From Roseiflexus sp. RS-1 (GTDB lineage: Bacteria; Chloroflexota; Chloroflexia; Chloroflexales; Roseiflexaceae), in assembly GCF_000016665.1 (NCBI RefSeq), contig NC_009523.1, positions 2,728,001-2,792,000 of the forward strand: a stretch of 64,000 bases of DNA, written 5' to 3'. The notes below the pieces were generated by a model that made no database searches, was not told the DNA's origin, and was given only the letters and a program-made list of their open reading frames with translations. Numbering within the stretch: the stretch's first letter is position 1; every line of letters starts with the position of its first letter. Below are positions 25,756 through 34,863 of the stretch, piece by piece. A program made the translations under genes and the position numbers.

Positions 25756-28514
25756 CGCATTTCCACCGGTTCACTGATATGCAGCGTGATAGCGACGCGC
25801 GTCAACGGACCGGTTTGCACGGCGCTAAGTGGTGCGCCGTTGACGTCCGGCATCAGCGCCAGTCCGCGCGGCAGGTGACGGTCGATCTGTACCGGCAGCA
25901 CCGCCTGCCCGGCATCGGAGGCGATCCGCACCGGCGCGCCGGGCGTCACCTCCAGCGCAGCAGCATCTGCCGCGCTCAGAATGAGATGCGGCGTGACCAT
26001 CCGCGGCAGCAGTTTCGAGTCGCGCGCCCACGCCCGACCATCATAGGCGCGCGGCGCCGCCAGCAGGATGTATGGATGGGCATCATCCGCCGGCATCGGC
26101 GATGGCACACGCGCCTGGAGCGTAAACACGGCTTTTGGATTGTCGGCTTCAGCCGCGATCTGCACCCCGACCCCTTCCGTGTTTTCGTAGGAGGTGCCAT
26201 CGTAGAAGATCGCCTCGTTTGGTTGACGCCCCCACTGCGGCTTGCGCGTCAATCCCAGGCTTTCATAGGTTGTATCGGCGTACCCGCGTACCGTTGCCGC
26301 AATTTCGTCCGCCACGTCGCTGGCAACCACGTAGTCCCATGCGCCGGTTCCGGTTTGTGCAGATGGGCGCTGTACAGTCCGCCCATCGGTCGAGTCGGTG
26401 GGTGTGATCGCTTTGCCATTGCCGGACAGCAGGGCGCGCGCGATGCGCTGAGCGACATCCCAACCAGCCGGCGTGTTGTATTCAGGAATACGCGCCTGGC
26501 GGAAACGTTGCACCCGTCGTTCGGCGTTGGTGAATGTTCCCTCGCGACCGGCGATTGAGGCGGTTGGCAGAACGACATCGGCATATTGCGCCGTTTCGGT
26601 GAGAAAAATATCCTGCACGACCAGAAACTCGAGCGCATCGAGCGCCGCTGCAACCGCCGGATTGTCGCGCGCCGGATCCATGCCAGCGATGAACATTCCG
26701 CGCAGACGACCTTCGCGCGCTGCCGTCCACATCTCGCGCGCGTTCAAGCCGCGCTTCTTTCCGGCTCCTGGACGCACGCCCATATCGAGCGCACCGCGCG
26801 CATTCGCGCCGGGAATGAGCGGAATGAAGCCACTGTTCGGCTTACCGATGTGACCGGTTAGCAGCGCCAGGTCGGCAAGTGCATTGAGCAGATCGGCGCC
26901 GATGGTCAGCGCTACCCGTCCATACAGAATGATGCCATGTTCCGCCTGGGCGAAAGCGCGCGCCGCAGCGCGAACCGTATCTTCCGCAACCCCTGCGGCA
27001 TCGCAGAGTGACGCAACACTGTGTTCGCGCAGACGCGCCTTCAGATCGTCAAAACCCTGAACTCGTCGCGTCACAACCTCGTCAGCGACCAATCCTTCGT
27101 CGATCACTGCCTTGATCAGCGCCAGTGCGACGAACGCCTCAGCGCCGACGCGCGGACGGATGATGCGCGCCGGGGTGCGATCCAGTTTCGTGGGATACGG
27201 ATTGATCACCGTCAGGTCGCCGCCGCGCGCCACAATTCCGCGCAGACGCAGCACATAGAGCGGCGCTTCTTCCTCCGGGTCGGCGCCGACCACCAGCACT
27301 GCTGTCCCTGTTCCCAGGCTCGCCAGATTTGTCCCTTTGCCAACGCCGAGCGCCGATCCGAGATCGATGATATCCGGTTCTCCCGGAGCGCCGGTGCAGC
27401 AATCGATGTTTGGCGAACCCAGCACCTGGCGGAACAACTTCTGGAACAGGTACAGGTCTTCGTTCGGCAGGTCAGGACTCGCCAGACCGCCCAACGCCGC
27501 CGCACCTGCGTGGGTGCGAATGGTGCGCAACTTTTCGGCGACCAGAGCGATCGCTTCGTCCCACGTCGCCGGGGTTAATGTATCACCCTTGCGGATCAGC
27601 GGATGCCGCAGACGCTCCGGACTTTCGATGAAGCGCATGCCGAAGCGTCCCTTGTCGCAGATCCAGATTTCATTGACATACTCATTCTCGCGCGGCATCA
27701 CCCGCATCAACCGGTCATAGCGCATATCGAGCGAGATATTGCACCCGACTGGACAGTGCGGGCAGATGCTGGGGGTTGGGCGTAGTTCCCACACGCGCGC
27801 CTTGAAGCGGAAATCGGCGGTGGTCAACGCGCCGACCGGACAGATATCGGTGGTATTGCCGGAAAACTTCGAGTCGAACGGCGGATCTGATTTCGAGATA
27901 ATTTCCCAGGCGCGACCACGGTTATCGAAACCGAGCACCGGATCGCCGGCGATATCGTCCTGAAAGCGCACACACCGCGAGCAGAGAATGCAGCGCTCCC
28001 GATCAAGATAGATCAGATCGCCCAAAGGGATGGGTTTCTCAAAATGGATCTTGTCGGCATAGTCGAAGCGCGATGTGCTGGGACCGAACTGCATTGTCAG
28101 GTTTTGTAGCGGGCACTCGCCTCCCTTATCGCACACCGGGCAGTCGAGCGGGTGCGACGTCAGCAAGAACTCCAGTTGCCCCTTCTGCGCAAACCGTACC
28201 TGCGGCGTTGTCGTGCGCACCTCCATGCCCTCACTGACCGGCGTTACGCATCCGGGTTGCAGTTTCCCCATCATCAATGCCATGACCGGCTTCCCATCCT
28301 CACCGATCACCACCTGGCGGGTCGCCGGATCGATCTTTGGCGTCCATACTTCGACCAGACACATCCGACACATGCCGACCGGCTTGAGTTTGGGATGGTA
28401 GCAGAACACCGGTATTGCGATGCCAGCCATACGGGCTGCATCGACGAGATTGGTTCCGGCTGGCACGGTCACCGTCTGTCCATCGATGACCAGGGTTACA
28501 TCGGGCATATGCAC
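25752..28514 (-). CDS. nuoG: NADH-quinone oxidoreductase subunit G
   Basis: This 920-aa iron-sulfur subunit has an N-terminal [2Fe-2S] domain with CYHPKLKPVGMCRMC. Next come CPVCDKGGECPLQN, a [4Fe-4S] ferredoxin set (RCILCSRC) and CPHCPVGCN plus a later Cys (WICDKG), fitting an N7-type cluster. The molybdopterin oxidoreductase-like body continues to a C-terminal dinucleotide-binding-like domain (from about 830). It is longer than many homologues. It shuttles electrons from NuoF to NuoI. It overlaps nuoH by 4 bp and is separated from nuoF by a small ORF. Confidence 0.95.
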
Positions 28515-28546
28515 ACCTCTAGCGCCGCGTTGCGGCGGGTGGGATA

Positions 28547-28774
28547 TTATATCGCACAGAAGCGTTCAATCTCACAGAAAGAGCCGGGGATCAACGGCGA
28601 CATGCGGCCATCGCCGGGTTGCAGCATCGCAACGTATCGCAGCGCCTCCTCGTGGTGGCGGAAGACATTGGCGGTCATCGGCTGCCATTCTCCGTCGATC
28701 ATCGCCTCCCGTCCGCCTTCCAGTCGCGGCAGCGTCTTGACGATCTCGACTGTCCAGCGTGTGACAATGGTCAT
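28547..28774 (-). CDS. Small conserved-looking protein between nuoF and nuoG, unknown function
   Basis: This 75-aa ORF starts 10 bp after the nuoF stop and ends 32 bp before nuoG, so it fills the gap in the operon exactly. It is soluble, with WTVEIVKTLPRLEGGREAMIDGEWQPMTANVFRHHEEALRYVAMLQPGDG. No cysteine motif or membrane segment is seen. Placement makes a complex I-related or co-expressed role possible, but this is inference. Confidence 0.6.
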   Translation of the reverse strand: MTIVTRWTVEIVKTLPRLEGGREAMIDGEWQPMTANVFRHHEEALRYVAMLQPGDGRMSPLIPGSFCEIERFCAI

Positions 28775-28784
28775 GTGGAGTGCC

Positions 28785-30086
28785 TCAGTGAACCGACATC
28801 ATCTTCAGATCGCGGCGTCCATTGCCAGCCTGCGCAATCGCCTGTTCGAACTCGTGCGGGAAGAGGCGCAGTGCGCTGCGGATCGGCACGACGGCGCTTT
28901 CGCCGAGCAGACAGAAGCAATTGCCAGCCATCTGATGATAAACATCGTGCAGTAATGGAATGTCTTCCTTGCGTCCATGACCGTGCGTGATCCGGTGCAG
29001 CACTTTCACCAGAAAGTATGTTCCCTCACGGCAGGGTGTACATTTGCCGCACGACTCATGCTTGAAGAACTCGTCCATCTTATAGGCGACCTCGACCGCG
29101 CTGACACTCTCGTCGAGGACGATCACGCCGCCGGAGCCGAGCATGCTCCCCTTCGCCGCCAGCGCCTCATAGTCCATCGTCACATCAAGATCGTCCGCCG
29201 TGAGCCAGCCGGCAGACGCACCGCCGGGCACCACAATTTTGACATTGCGGTCGCTCCGCATTCCCTGACAATAATCGGGCGAAAAGATCAACTCGCGCAG
29301 CGGTATGCCGAACGGCGCCTCATAATTGCCGGGACGTTTCACGTGACCGGAGATCGAGAAGACTTTGGTGCCAGGGCTTTTTTCGGTGCCGAACTGACGG
29401 TACCAGGCAGCGCCGTGGCGGACGATCATCGGCACATTCGTCAACGTCTCGACATTGTTGATGATCGTTGGTTTGCCGTACAGACCAGCGACTGCCGGGA
29501 AGGGTGGGCGCAGGCGCGGTTGACCGATCTTCCCTTCGAGCGACTCCATGAGCGCCGTTTCTTCGCCGCAGATATACGCGCCTGCGCCACGGTGCACATA
29601 GATGTCGAGATCGTACCCTTTGCCGAATATATTCCTGCCGAGGAAACCGCGCTCATACGCCTGCGCGATCGCGCGTTCCAGGCGCCGTGCGGCTGCCGCG
29701 AACTCGCCGCGAATATAGATATATGCCGTGTGCGCCTCAATTGCGTAGGCGGAGATCGCAATCCCTTCGATCAACTGATGCGGATTGCGATCAATAATCT
29801 GATGGTTGTTGAAGGTACCGGGTTCGCTTTCGTCGCAGTTGCACAGCAGGTAGCGCGGATAGACCCCTTTCGGCAGAAACCCCCACTTGACCCCCGTCGG
29901 AAACCCGGCGCCGCCACGCCCGCGCAGTCCCGAATCCTTCACCGTCTGAACAATGTCGGCGGGAGTGCGTTCGGTCACGGCGATGCGCAGCGCCTCATAA
30001 CCGCCATGGCGCAGATAGACCTCGAAATCCGCAATATCTTCGATGTCCAGGTCGCGGAGAACAATATGCCTGGCGAGCGGAGACAT
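28785..30086 (-). CDS. nuoF: NADH-quinone oxidoreductase subunit F (NADH-binding, FMN)
   Basis: This protein is about 433 aa if started at MSPLARHIV (30086); an upstream ATG at 30134 would add 16 unlikely residues. Seen are the FMN/NADH glycine-rich loop GLRGRGGAGFPTGVKW, the nucleotide motif GAYICGEETALMESLEGKIGQPRLRPPFPA and the N3 cluster motif ESCGKCTPCREGTYFL. It takes electrons from NADH. It is the first gene of the nuo operon in this window; nuoA-E are not here and must lie elsewhere. A promoter with a Rex-like site lies about 70-105 bp upstream. Confidence 0.96.
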   Translation of the reverse strand: MSPLARHIVLRDLDIEDIADFEVYLRHGGYEALRIAVTERTPADIVQTVKDSGLRGRGGAGFPTGVKWGFLPKGVYPRYLLCNCDESEPGTFNNHQIIDRNPHQLIEGIAISAYAIEAHTAYIYIRGEFAAAARRLERAIAQAYERGFLGRNIFGKGYDLDIYVHRGAGAYICGEETALMESLEGKIGQPRLRPPFPAVAGLYGKPTIINNVETLTNVPMIVRHGAAWYRQFGTEKSPGTKVFSISGHVKRPGNYEAPFGIPLRELIFSPDYCQGMRSDRNVKIVVPGGASAGWLTADDLDVTMDYEALAAKGSMLGSGGVIVLDESVSAVEVAYKMDEFFKHESCGKCTPCREGTYFLVKVLHRITHGHGRKEDIPLLHDVYHQMAGNCFCLLGESAVVPIRSALRLFPHEFEQAIAQAGNGRRDLKMMSVH

Positions 30087-30152
30087 AGGCTGATAACTCG
30101 CTTTCCAGCGTTGACACCGCCATACGCCCAACATGGCGCATGTCTCACGCTT

Positions 30153-30181
30153 ACTCTACCACTACGAAGGCTTTGTGTCAA
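30153..30181 (-). promoter_or_regulatory. Sigma-70 promoter of the nuoF-N operon
   Basis: On the minus strand, a perfect TTGACA (30181-30176), 17 bp, then TAGAGT (30158-30153). Transcription would start near 30146, giving a leader of about 60 nt to nuoF. The -35 box lies inside the Rex-like palindrome. Confidence 0.6.
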
Positions 30182-30192
30182 ATGGCACAAAG
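30171..30192. promoter_or_regulatory. Rex-like operator overlapping the nuo promoter
   Basis: The 22-bp imperfect palindrome has exact outer arms CTTTGTG and CACAAAG. It contains TTGTG-N8-CACAA, the half-site and spacing of the Rex redox repressor box (TTGTGAAN4TTCACAA). Rex releases DNA when NADH is high and controls respiratory genes in many bacteria. The site covers the -35 box of the nuo promoter, a sensible repressor position. The inner bases (TC..GG) differ from the usual AA..TT. Confidence 0.6.
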
Positions 30193-30391
30193 TTTGAGCC
30201 GGAAAGATCTATACTGTCAGGTAACAGCGTATACTATGAGGGGTTCGGCGGCGTTCCATGGGGACGAGCACAGCAGGATCTGCGCCTGTGCGTTCAGACC
30301 CATCGGCGCCGGAGAGACCTGCGCACGCCTGTCGGAAATGTCTTGCAGCAATCATCGTGTGCGTCGATGACCGAGGAGATCGGACCGATCC

Positions 30392-31612
30392 ATGAAAATC
30401 GCGCTTATTTCCGAGTCGCCATCGGTAGCGACCGGATTTGGCATCCATGCGCGCCATCTGACGCGCATGCTCGCCGATATGGGGCACGAAACCGTGGTGT
30501 TTGGAGTATGCGCCGACGGACAGCCATTCGACCCGACGCGCTACCCGTGCCGTATTGTGCCAATGCCGCGTGACCAGAAGGAAGCGTTGCCGCTTTTGCC
30601 CGACTTCCTGACCGCCGAGCAACCGGAATTGGTTTTCGTCCACTACGATCTCGGTGCCGTTGCCCGCTTTGCCGCCGCCATTCGTTCTGCGGGATGGACC
30701 GGACCCATGATCTGTCACTTCGTGATCGACACGATTCCGTTCGACCGCGATCTGATGCAGGTGTTGCGCGATTTTCGCGCAGCAATGACCCCCACCTATG
30801 TAGCGGCGAACTACTGCGCATCGCTCGGCATTCCCAATGTGATTGCTGCGCCGCATCCGGTCGATGCCGGTCTGTTTCGTCCGTTGCCGTACCGTGACGC
30901 GCTGCGCCGCGCCGCAGGTCTCGACGGACGCTTTGTTATCGGCGTCTTCGGGCGCAACACCGAGCGCAAGCAGCAACCGCGCGTGATGATGGCGCTGCAG
31001 CAGTTGCGGGCGCGCGGTCAGGCAGACGACATTATCGCCTATTTCCACTGCCAACCGACGAACGAAGACCCCTGGCTCAGCAGCTGGAACCTGCTCCACG
31101 TCGCCGATCATCTTGGTGTCGCCGATCTGGTTTTGTTTCCACAGAGCGATTTCCGGCAACTGGCAGGCATTCCCTACGACGCCAACACGCCGCCGACCGA
31201 CAGACCGCCTCCTGGACGACCTGCGATTCCGCCGGGCTGCACCTATGTCGAGCGGTTGAACCTGTGTGATCTGGTAGTGAACGTGCCTCACTCTGGCGCA
31301 TTCGAACTGGCGCCGCTCGAAGCGGCGCTGTGTGGCGTTCCGGCAGCGGTGACGAACGATCGCAGCGCGATGGCGGAGGTCGTCGGCGATGGCGCCTATC
31401 TTCTCGAACCGATCGACAGCGCCATCCACAGTTCAGGGGGATGGCAGCACTTCGTCGGCGCATGCACGATCGCCGAGGCGATCCTGGAGATCAAGGAGAA
31501 TGCTGCGCTGCGCGCAGAACTGATCCGACGCGGGCGCGCCAACGCGCTGCGCTACACCGAGGAGCCGCTGCGCCGCGGGTTGCAGCAGGCGCTTGAACTG
31601 GCAGGCGGATAA
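30392..31612 (+). CDS. Glycosyltransferase-like protein (GT-B fold)
   Basis: This 406-aa protein starts MKIALISESPSVATGFGIHARHLTRMLADMGHETVVFG, the N-terminal pattern of GT4-type glycosyltransferases. The C-terminal half has FVIGVFGRNTERKQQPRVMMALQQL and VNVPHSGAFELAPLEAALCGVPAAVTNDRSAMAEVV, which resembles the donor-sugar region (E-x7-E type). GAGGAG at 30373-30378 precedes the ATG. It is divergent from the nuo operon. The sugar donor and acceptor are unknown. Confidence 0.78.
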   Translation: MKIALISESPSVATGFGIHARHLTRMLADMGHETVVFGVCADGQPFDPTRYPCRIVPMPRDQKEALPLLPDFLTAEQPELVFVHYDLGAVARFAAAIRSAGWTGPMICHFVIDTIPFDRDLMQVLRDFRAAMTPTYVAANYCASLGIPNVIAAPHPVDAGLFRPLPYRDALRRAAGLDGRFVIGVFGRNTERKQQPRVMMALQQLRARGQADDIIAYFHCQPTNEDPWLSSWNLLHVADHLGVADLVLFPQSDFRQLAGIPYDANTPPTDRPPPGRPAIPPGCTYVERLNLCDLVVNVPHSGAFELAPLEAALCGVPAAVTNDRSAMAEVVGDGAYLLEPIDSAIHSSGGWQHFVGACTIAEAILEIKENAALRAELIRRGRANALRYTEEPLRRGLQQALELAGG

Positions 31613-31674
31613 GGAGGGTGCATATGAGGCTGGCAGCGTCCGCCGCCCGATTGCGCGCTTCGATCCAGGGCAAG

Positions 31675-33540
31675 TCAGAGGAGCGGACGTAGAGCTTCGC
31701 ACAGATCGCTCCAGGTGGGAGGGTCGCTCATGCCAGCGGTTGACGCCCCGACGAGCGCCAGGGTTGCCGCTGCTTCTGCGCGACTGAGCGGTTGATGATC
31801 GAACGCCGGATCGATCACCGGTTCAGATGGCGATCCGGCGGCGCGCAGCAACGCGCGGAGCACGGCAGGCGCGTCGGCGCGGTCGATAGGGGTGTTGGGG
31901 GCGATGTCGAGCGACGCAGCGCGTGGTCCATTCCCCTCCAGCGCGCCTTCCAGCAGCAGCATTTGGGTGGGGATAAAGTGCGGATGTTCGGGCGGAACAT
32001 CCACTGTCCACGCCAGTGGTATGCCCTGTTCGAGCAAATGGCGCTGAAACATGCGCAACTCCCGACCTTCCCACACCTCCCGCGGTTGCATCGCGTGCGT
32101 CAGGCAGAACGCCGCCAGCGCGCCCGCCGCCTCGCCGATATTCCACTCGACCGGGTGGAGCCGGTACGAACCATTCGACAGATGGGTCGTGCCGATATTC
32201 TTGCATGCCGCCAGCAGATTTGTCGGGCGCTGCGGGATCAGCGCTCCGAGCGGTATCTGGAACGGCAGCGTCGGCGCGAACATGCTGCGCGGGTTCCCCA
32301 CTGCCGGGTGCAGGTCCATAAAATACCATCCAACGCCGCACGAATCGGGGAAGTGCGCCGCGCGGGCAGTCGTGCGTCCGGCTGCCAGAATGTCATTGGC
32401 GGTCACACGCCGCAGTGCCTGGATGCGCCGTGACTCACGAATGTAGGGCGCTTTTGATAGCCCGTCCTTCGTTCCCATCACATCGGGGAGCAGACGCAGA
32501 CCGGGATAGCCGTAGCCGCTGCCATCGTCACGTGGAACCTCGGTTTGCAGCCAGTACAGGAATGAGAGCGAAAGGCGGCGGGCTTCATCCAGAATATGTG
32601 TGCGTTCCTCTGGCGTTGCGCCAATCAGATCGGCATGGTGATAATCATTGGCGTTCCAGTTAATCATCGCCACATCGCGCAGCGTACCCGACGGGTCGAG
32701 CAGACGTCCTGCCAGCAGGCGGCGGTACGTCCAGAATGGCGGCAGACCGGTCGGACCGGTCTCGAAGACGCGGAAGGGACGTGGCGCGCCGTCGGCAGCG
32801 GTCAGGGTCAGAGTGAACGGTTGCGAGTCGCGTAGACGCTCATACCCTTCCGGTTTTGGGATCGTATGGTCTTCGCCGGGACGATATTCGACCGCAAAGC
32901 AGAAGGTGAACCCCTGCACCTCGCCGGGGCGCGCCTCTTCTGGTGCGTCAACCTCGCCGGTATCGCTCCGCGCCTCCGCACCCGTCACCCATGGAGCGCC
33001 CGTCAGCGGCAGCAGGTCGCCGAGATCAGTAGCGTCGAGAAAGAAACGCGCCGCAATCGTCACATCGCCATCCGCGCCTGTCACTGTGACACTGGTGATC
33101 GCGTCACCCGGCACAATGGCGGAGATGGGGGCATAGTTGCGCAGGATCGTCAACCGACCGGCTGTAACATGGGGCGCCAGCATCGTCTCGATCACCGATA
33201 CGCCAACCCGCGGCTCGAAGCAGAGCGCCGAAACCCAGGCGTCGCCGGGGTTGAGCGGCGACCCATCGGGCATGGTAGCGATCCCGTAGCGACGGCGATA
33301 ATGATCGCGGATCGCCTCGCGGAACGCGGCATACCTGCGGGTTGCACCGAAGGTCTCGATGTAGCGATGCTCATCGAGCGCGCTGACGCCCTGACTGGTC
33401 GCCTGACCGCCGAGCCAGTCGGTCGCTTCGGTAAGAACGACCGACGCGCCAGCGTCACAGGCGGCGAGCGCTGCTGCCACACCGCCCAGTCCGCCGCCGA
33501 TGATGGCAATGTCGCATGAAAGGGTTCTGTTTGTGACCAT
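31675..33540 (-). CDS. FAD-dependent oxidoreductase
   Basis: This 621-aa protein begins with a Rossmann dinucleotide fold, DIAIIGGGLGGVAAALAACDAGASVVLTEATDWLGGQ (residues 9-45). It continues in the style of the FAD_oxidored family (RFFLDATDLGDLLPLTGAP; SCGVGWYFMDLHP; ACKNIGTTHLSNGSYRLHPVEWNIGEAAG). Such proteins are poorly characterised flavoenzymes. No signal peptide is obvious. Its end is convergent with the glycosyltransferase gene. The substrate is not known. Confidence 0.85.
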   Translation of the reverse strand: MVTNRTLSCDIAIIGGGLGGVAAALAACDAGASVVLTEATDWLGGQATSQGVSALDEHRYIETFGATRRYAAFREAIRDHYRRRYGIATMPDGSPLNPGDAWVSALCFEPRVGVSVIETMLAPHVTAGRLTILRNYAPISAIVPGDAITSVTVTGADGDVTIAARFFLDATDLGDLLPLTGAPWVTGAEARSDTGEVDAPEEARPGEVQGFTFCFAVEYRPGEDHTIPKPEGYERLRDSQPFTLTLTAADGAPRPFRVFETGPTGLPPFWTYRRLLAGRLLDPSGTLRDVAMINWNANDYHHADLIGATPEERTHILDEARRLSLSFLYWLQTEVPRDDGSGYGYPGLRLLPDVMGTKDGLSKAPYIRESRRIQALRRVTANDILAAGRTTARAAHFPDSCGVGWYFMDLHPAVGNPRSMFAPTLPFQIPLGALIPQRPTNLLAACKNIGTTHLSNGSYRLHPVEWNIGEAAGALAAFCLTHAMQPREVWEGRELRMFQRHLLEQGIPLAWTVDVPPEHPHFIPTQMLLLEGALEGNGPRAASLDIAPNTPIDRADAPAVLRALLRAAGSPSEPVIDPAFDHQPLSRAEAAATLALVGASTAGMSDPPTWSDLCEALRPLL

Positions 33541-33609
33541 GATAGAGATTGCAGGTTGTTCAGGAGAGCGTCCCGTCGTAGAAGCCGACGGGAGTGACAG
33601 TTCGCACCA

Positions 33610-34647
33610 CTATGCATCACCGCGCAAACGGCGCAGTTCTTGCTCCAGTTCGCGCAGACGCGCCTCGGCTTCAGCGCGAGCGCGGGATTCGACTTCGCGC
33701 GCCTGCGCTTCCTGCCGCGCTCGCTCCTCTGCCTCCATTCGCGCCGCCGCTTCCTGTCGTGCGCGCTCTTCCGCCTCGGCGCGCGCGACCGCTTCCTGTC
33801 GTGCGCGCTCTTCCGCCTCGGCGCGCGCTGCCGCTTCCTGTCGTGCGCGCTCTTCCGCCTCGGCGCGCGCGACCGCTTCCTGCCGCGCCCGTGCTGCCGC
33901 TTCTTTCGCTCGCGTTGCCGCCTGCTTCGCCCGTGCCTCCGCCTTCGCCGCCTGCCGCACCACCGTCACATAGTCCCCGATCTCCCGCCCCGCCGCATCA
34001 TAGCAGACCACGTGGTCGCGCCGTATGCCCAGCCATACGTCCGCAATCGCCAGGTGCACCCGCCCCTCCGCGTCCGGTTCCTGCAACCGGTATGCTGTAC
34101 CTTCCAGACGGTAGTCGAGCAACCGCAACCGCCGTACCCCGCCGCGCCCCGTATCATCCACAATCACGTACTGCGCCACTCCCGCCCGCGCGTACTGCTC
34201 CACCTTGATCACCACATCGTTCTCACGCGCATCCAGCGAGACGATCTCAATGATCAGCGCCGGGCGCGCCCGTTCGACCGCCACCTCAAACGTGCTCCAG
34301 TTGCGCCGTTTGCGCACGCCGGGGATGACCATCACGTCCGGTCCGTGCGCGCGCAGGTCGGGAAGGTCCCACGCGATGCGCACGTCGCTGAGCACAATCG
34401 CCCGACGGGAGGGCTCCAGGCGTGCGCGCAGCACAGCGGTGAGATACATCCGGTCGGTCTCGTGGCGATCGCTGTGCACAATGAAGTCTCCCACTTCAGG
34501 ATGGAGCACGTCGTCGAGGGTGAGCGGAATCTGTTCGAGGTGATAGGGATTATCGGGGGTGGGACGCGGCACGAGGCGCCACCCGTAGCGGAACGGGTCG
34601 GCGTCGGCGTCGGTAGTGGGGGATGGTCTGGTCGTTGCAGTCGTCAT
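33610..34647 (-). CDS. Uma2 family (DUF820) protein with long coiled-coil repeat tail
   Basis: This 345-aa protein has a Uma2 core in residues ~20-215. Seen are LRAHGPDVMVIPGVRKRRNWSTFEV, PALIIEIVSLDARENDVVIKVEQYARAGVAQYVIVDD and VHLAIADVWLGIRRDHVVCYDAAGREI. The last ~120 residues are a run of ARAEAEERARQEA-type 14-residue units, a probable coiled coil. A -10-like TGCTATAAT ends only 6 bp before the ATG, so the mRNA may be leaderless. It shares its architecture with the Uma2 gene at 9868 but is divergent in sequence. Confidence 0.85.
   Translation of the reverse strand: MTTATTRPSPTTDADADPFRYGWRLVPRPTPDNPYHLEQIPLTLDDVLHPEVGDFIVHSDRHETDRMYLTAVLRARLEPSRRAIVLSDVRIAWDLPDLRAHGPDVMVIPGVRKRRNWSTFEVAVERARPALIIEIVSLDARENDVVIKVEQYARAGVAQYVIVDDTGRGGVRRLRLLDYRLEGTAYRLQEPDAEGRVHLAIADVWLGIRRDHVVCYDAAGREIGDYVTVVRQAAKAEARAKQAATRAKEAAARARQEAVARAEAEERARQEAAARAEAEERARQEAVARAEAEERARQEAAARMEAEERARQEAQAREVESRARAEAEARLRELEQELRRLRGDA
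33710..33890. repeat. 42-bp tandem repeats inside Uma2 gene
   Basis: About four near-identical 42-bp units encode the 14-residue ARAEAEERARQEA(V/A) repeats of the Uma2 protein on the minus strand. Neighbouring units differ mainly in alternating gcgcgcgacc and gcgcgctgcc segments, which suggests expansion of an 84-bp pair. Confidence 0.8.
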
Positions 34648-34653
34648 GGCTTC

Positions 34654-34662
34654 ATTATAGCA
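34654..34662 (-). promoter_or_regulatory. Extended -10 (TGCTATAAT) just before Uma2 start
   Basis: On the minus strand the TGnTATAAT motif ends 6 bp before the ATG at 34647, so transcription would begin at or next to the start codon. No clear ribosome site is present. This fits a leaderless transcript. Confidence 0.5.
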
Positions 34663-34812
34663 AAAAGAGGAATGGTGTATTCGATAGACCTGTGTTTATC
34701 ATTCGCCGTGCACTGCCGCGTGAGAGCCGTTCATTCTGCTTCCTGTCAATACCCGGCGTGTGTTCAATGTGGATGAGGGTGCGCTCACGCGACTCATCAC
34801 CCTGGAAGAGCC

Positions 34813-34821
34813 TGTTATAAT
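34813..34821 (+). promoter_or_regulatory. Extended -10 promoter of MFS transporter gene
   Basis: TGTTATAAT matches the extended -10 pattern, 42 bp upstream of the MFS ATG at 34864. The -35 region is weak, as often with extended -10 promoters. Confidence 0.55.
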
Positions 34822-34863
34822 GGCACAGGAGACGTTCCGCCGCCCCCATGATACGAGGTTGCA

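Noticed and set aside
27021-27578. Antisense frames in nuoG and other GC-rich genes
   Set aside because: They overlap well-supported genes on the other strand and have no start site, motif or conserved context.
33500-33973. + strand frame rich in Arg/Ala/Ser opposite the Uma2 repeats
   Set aside because: It is the reverse reading of the 42-bp repeats of the Uma2 gene.
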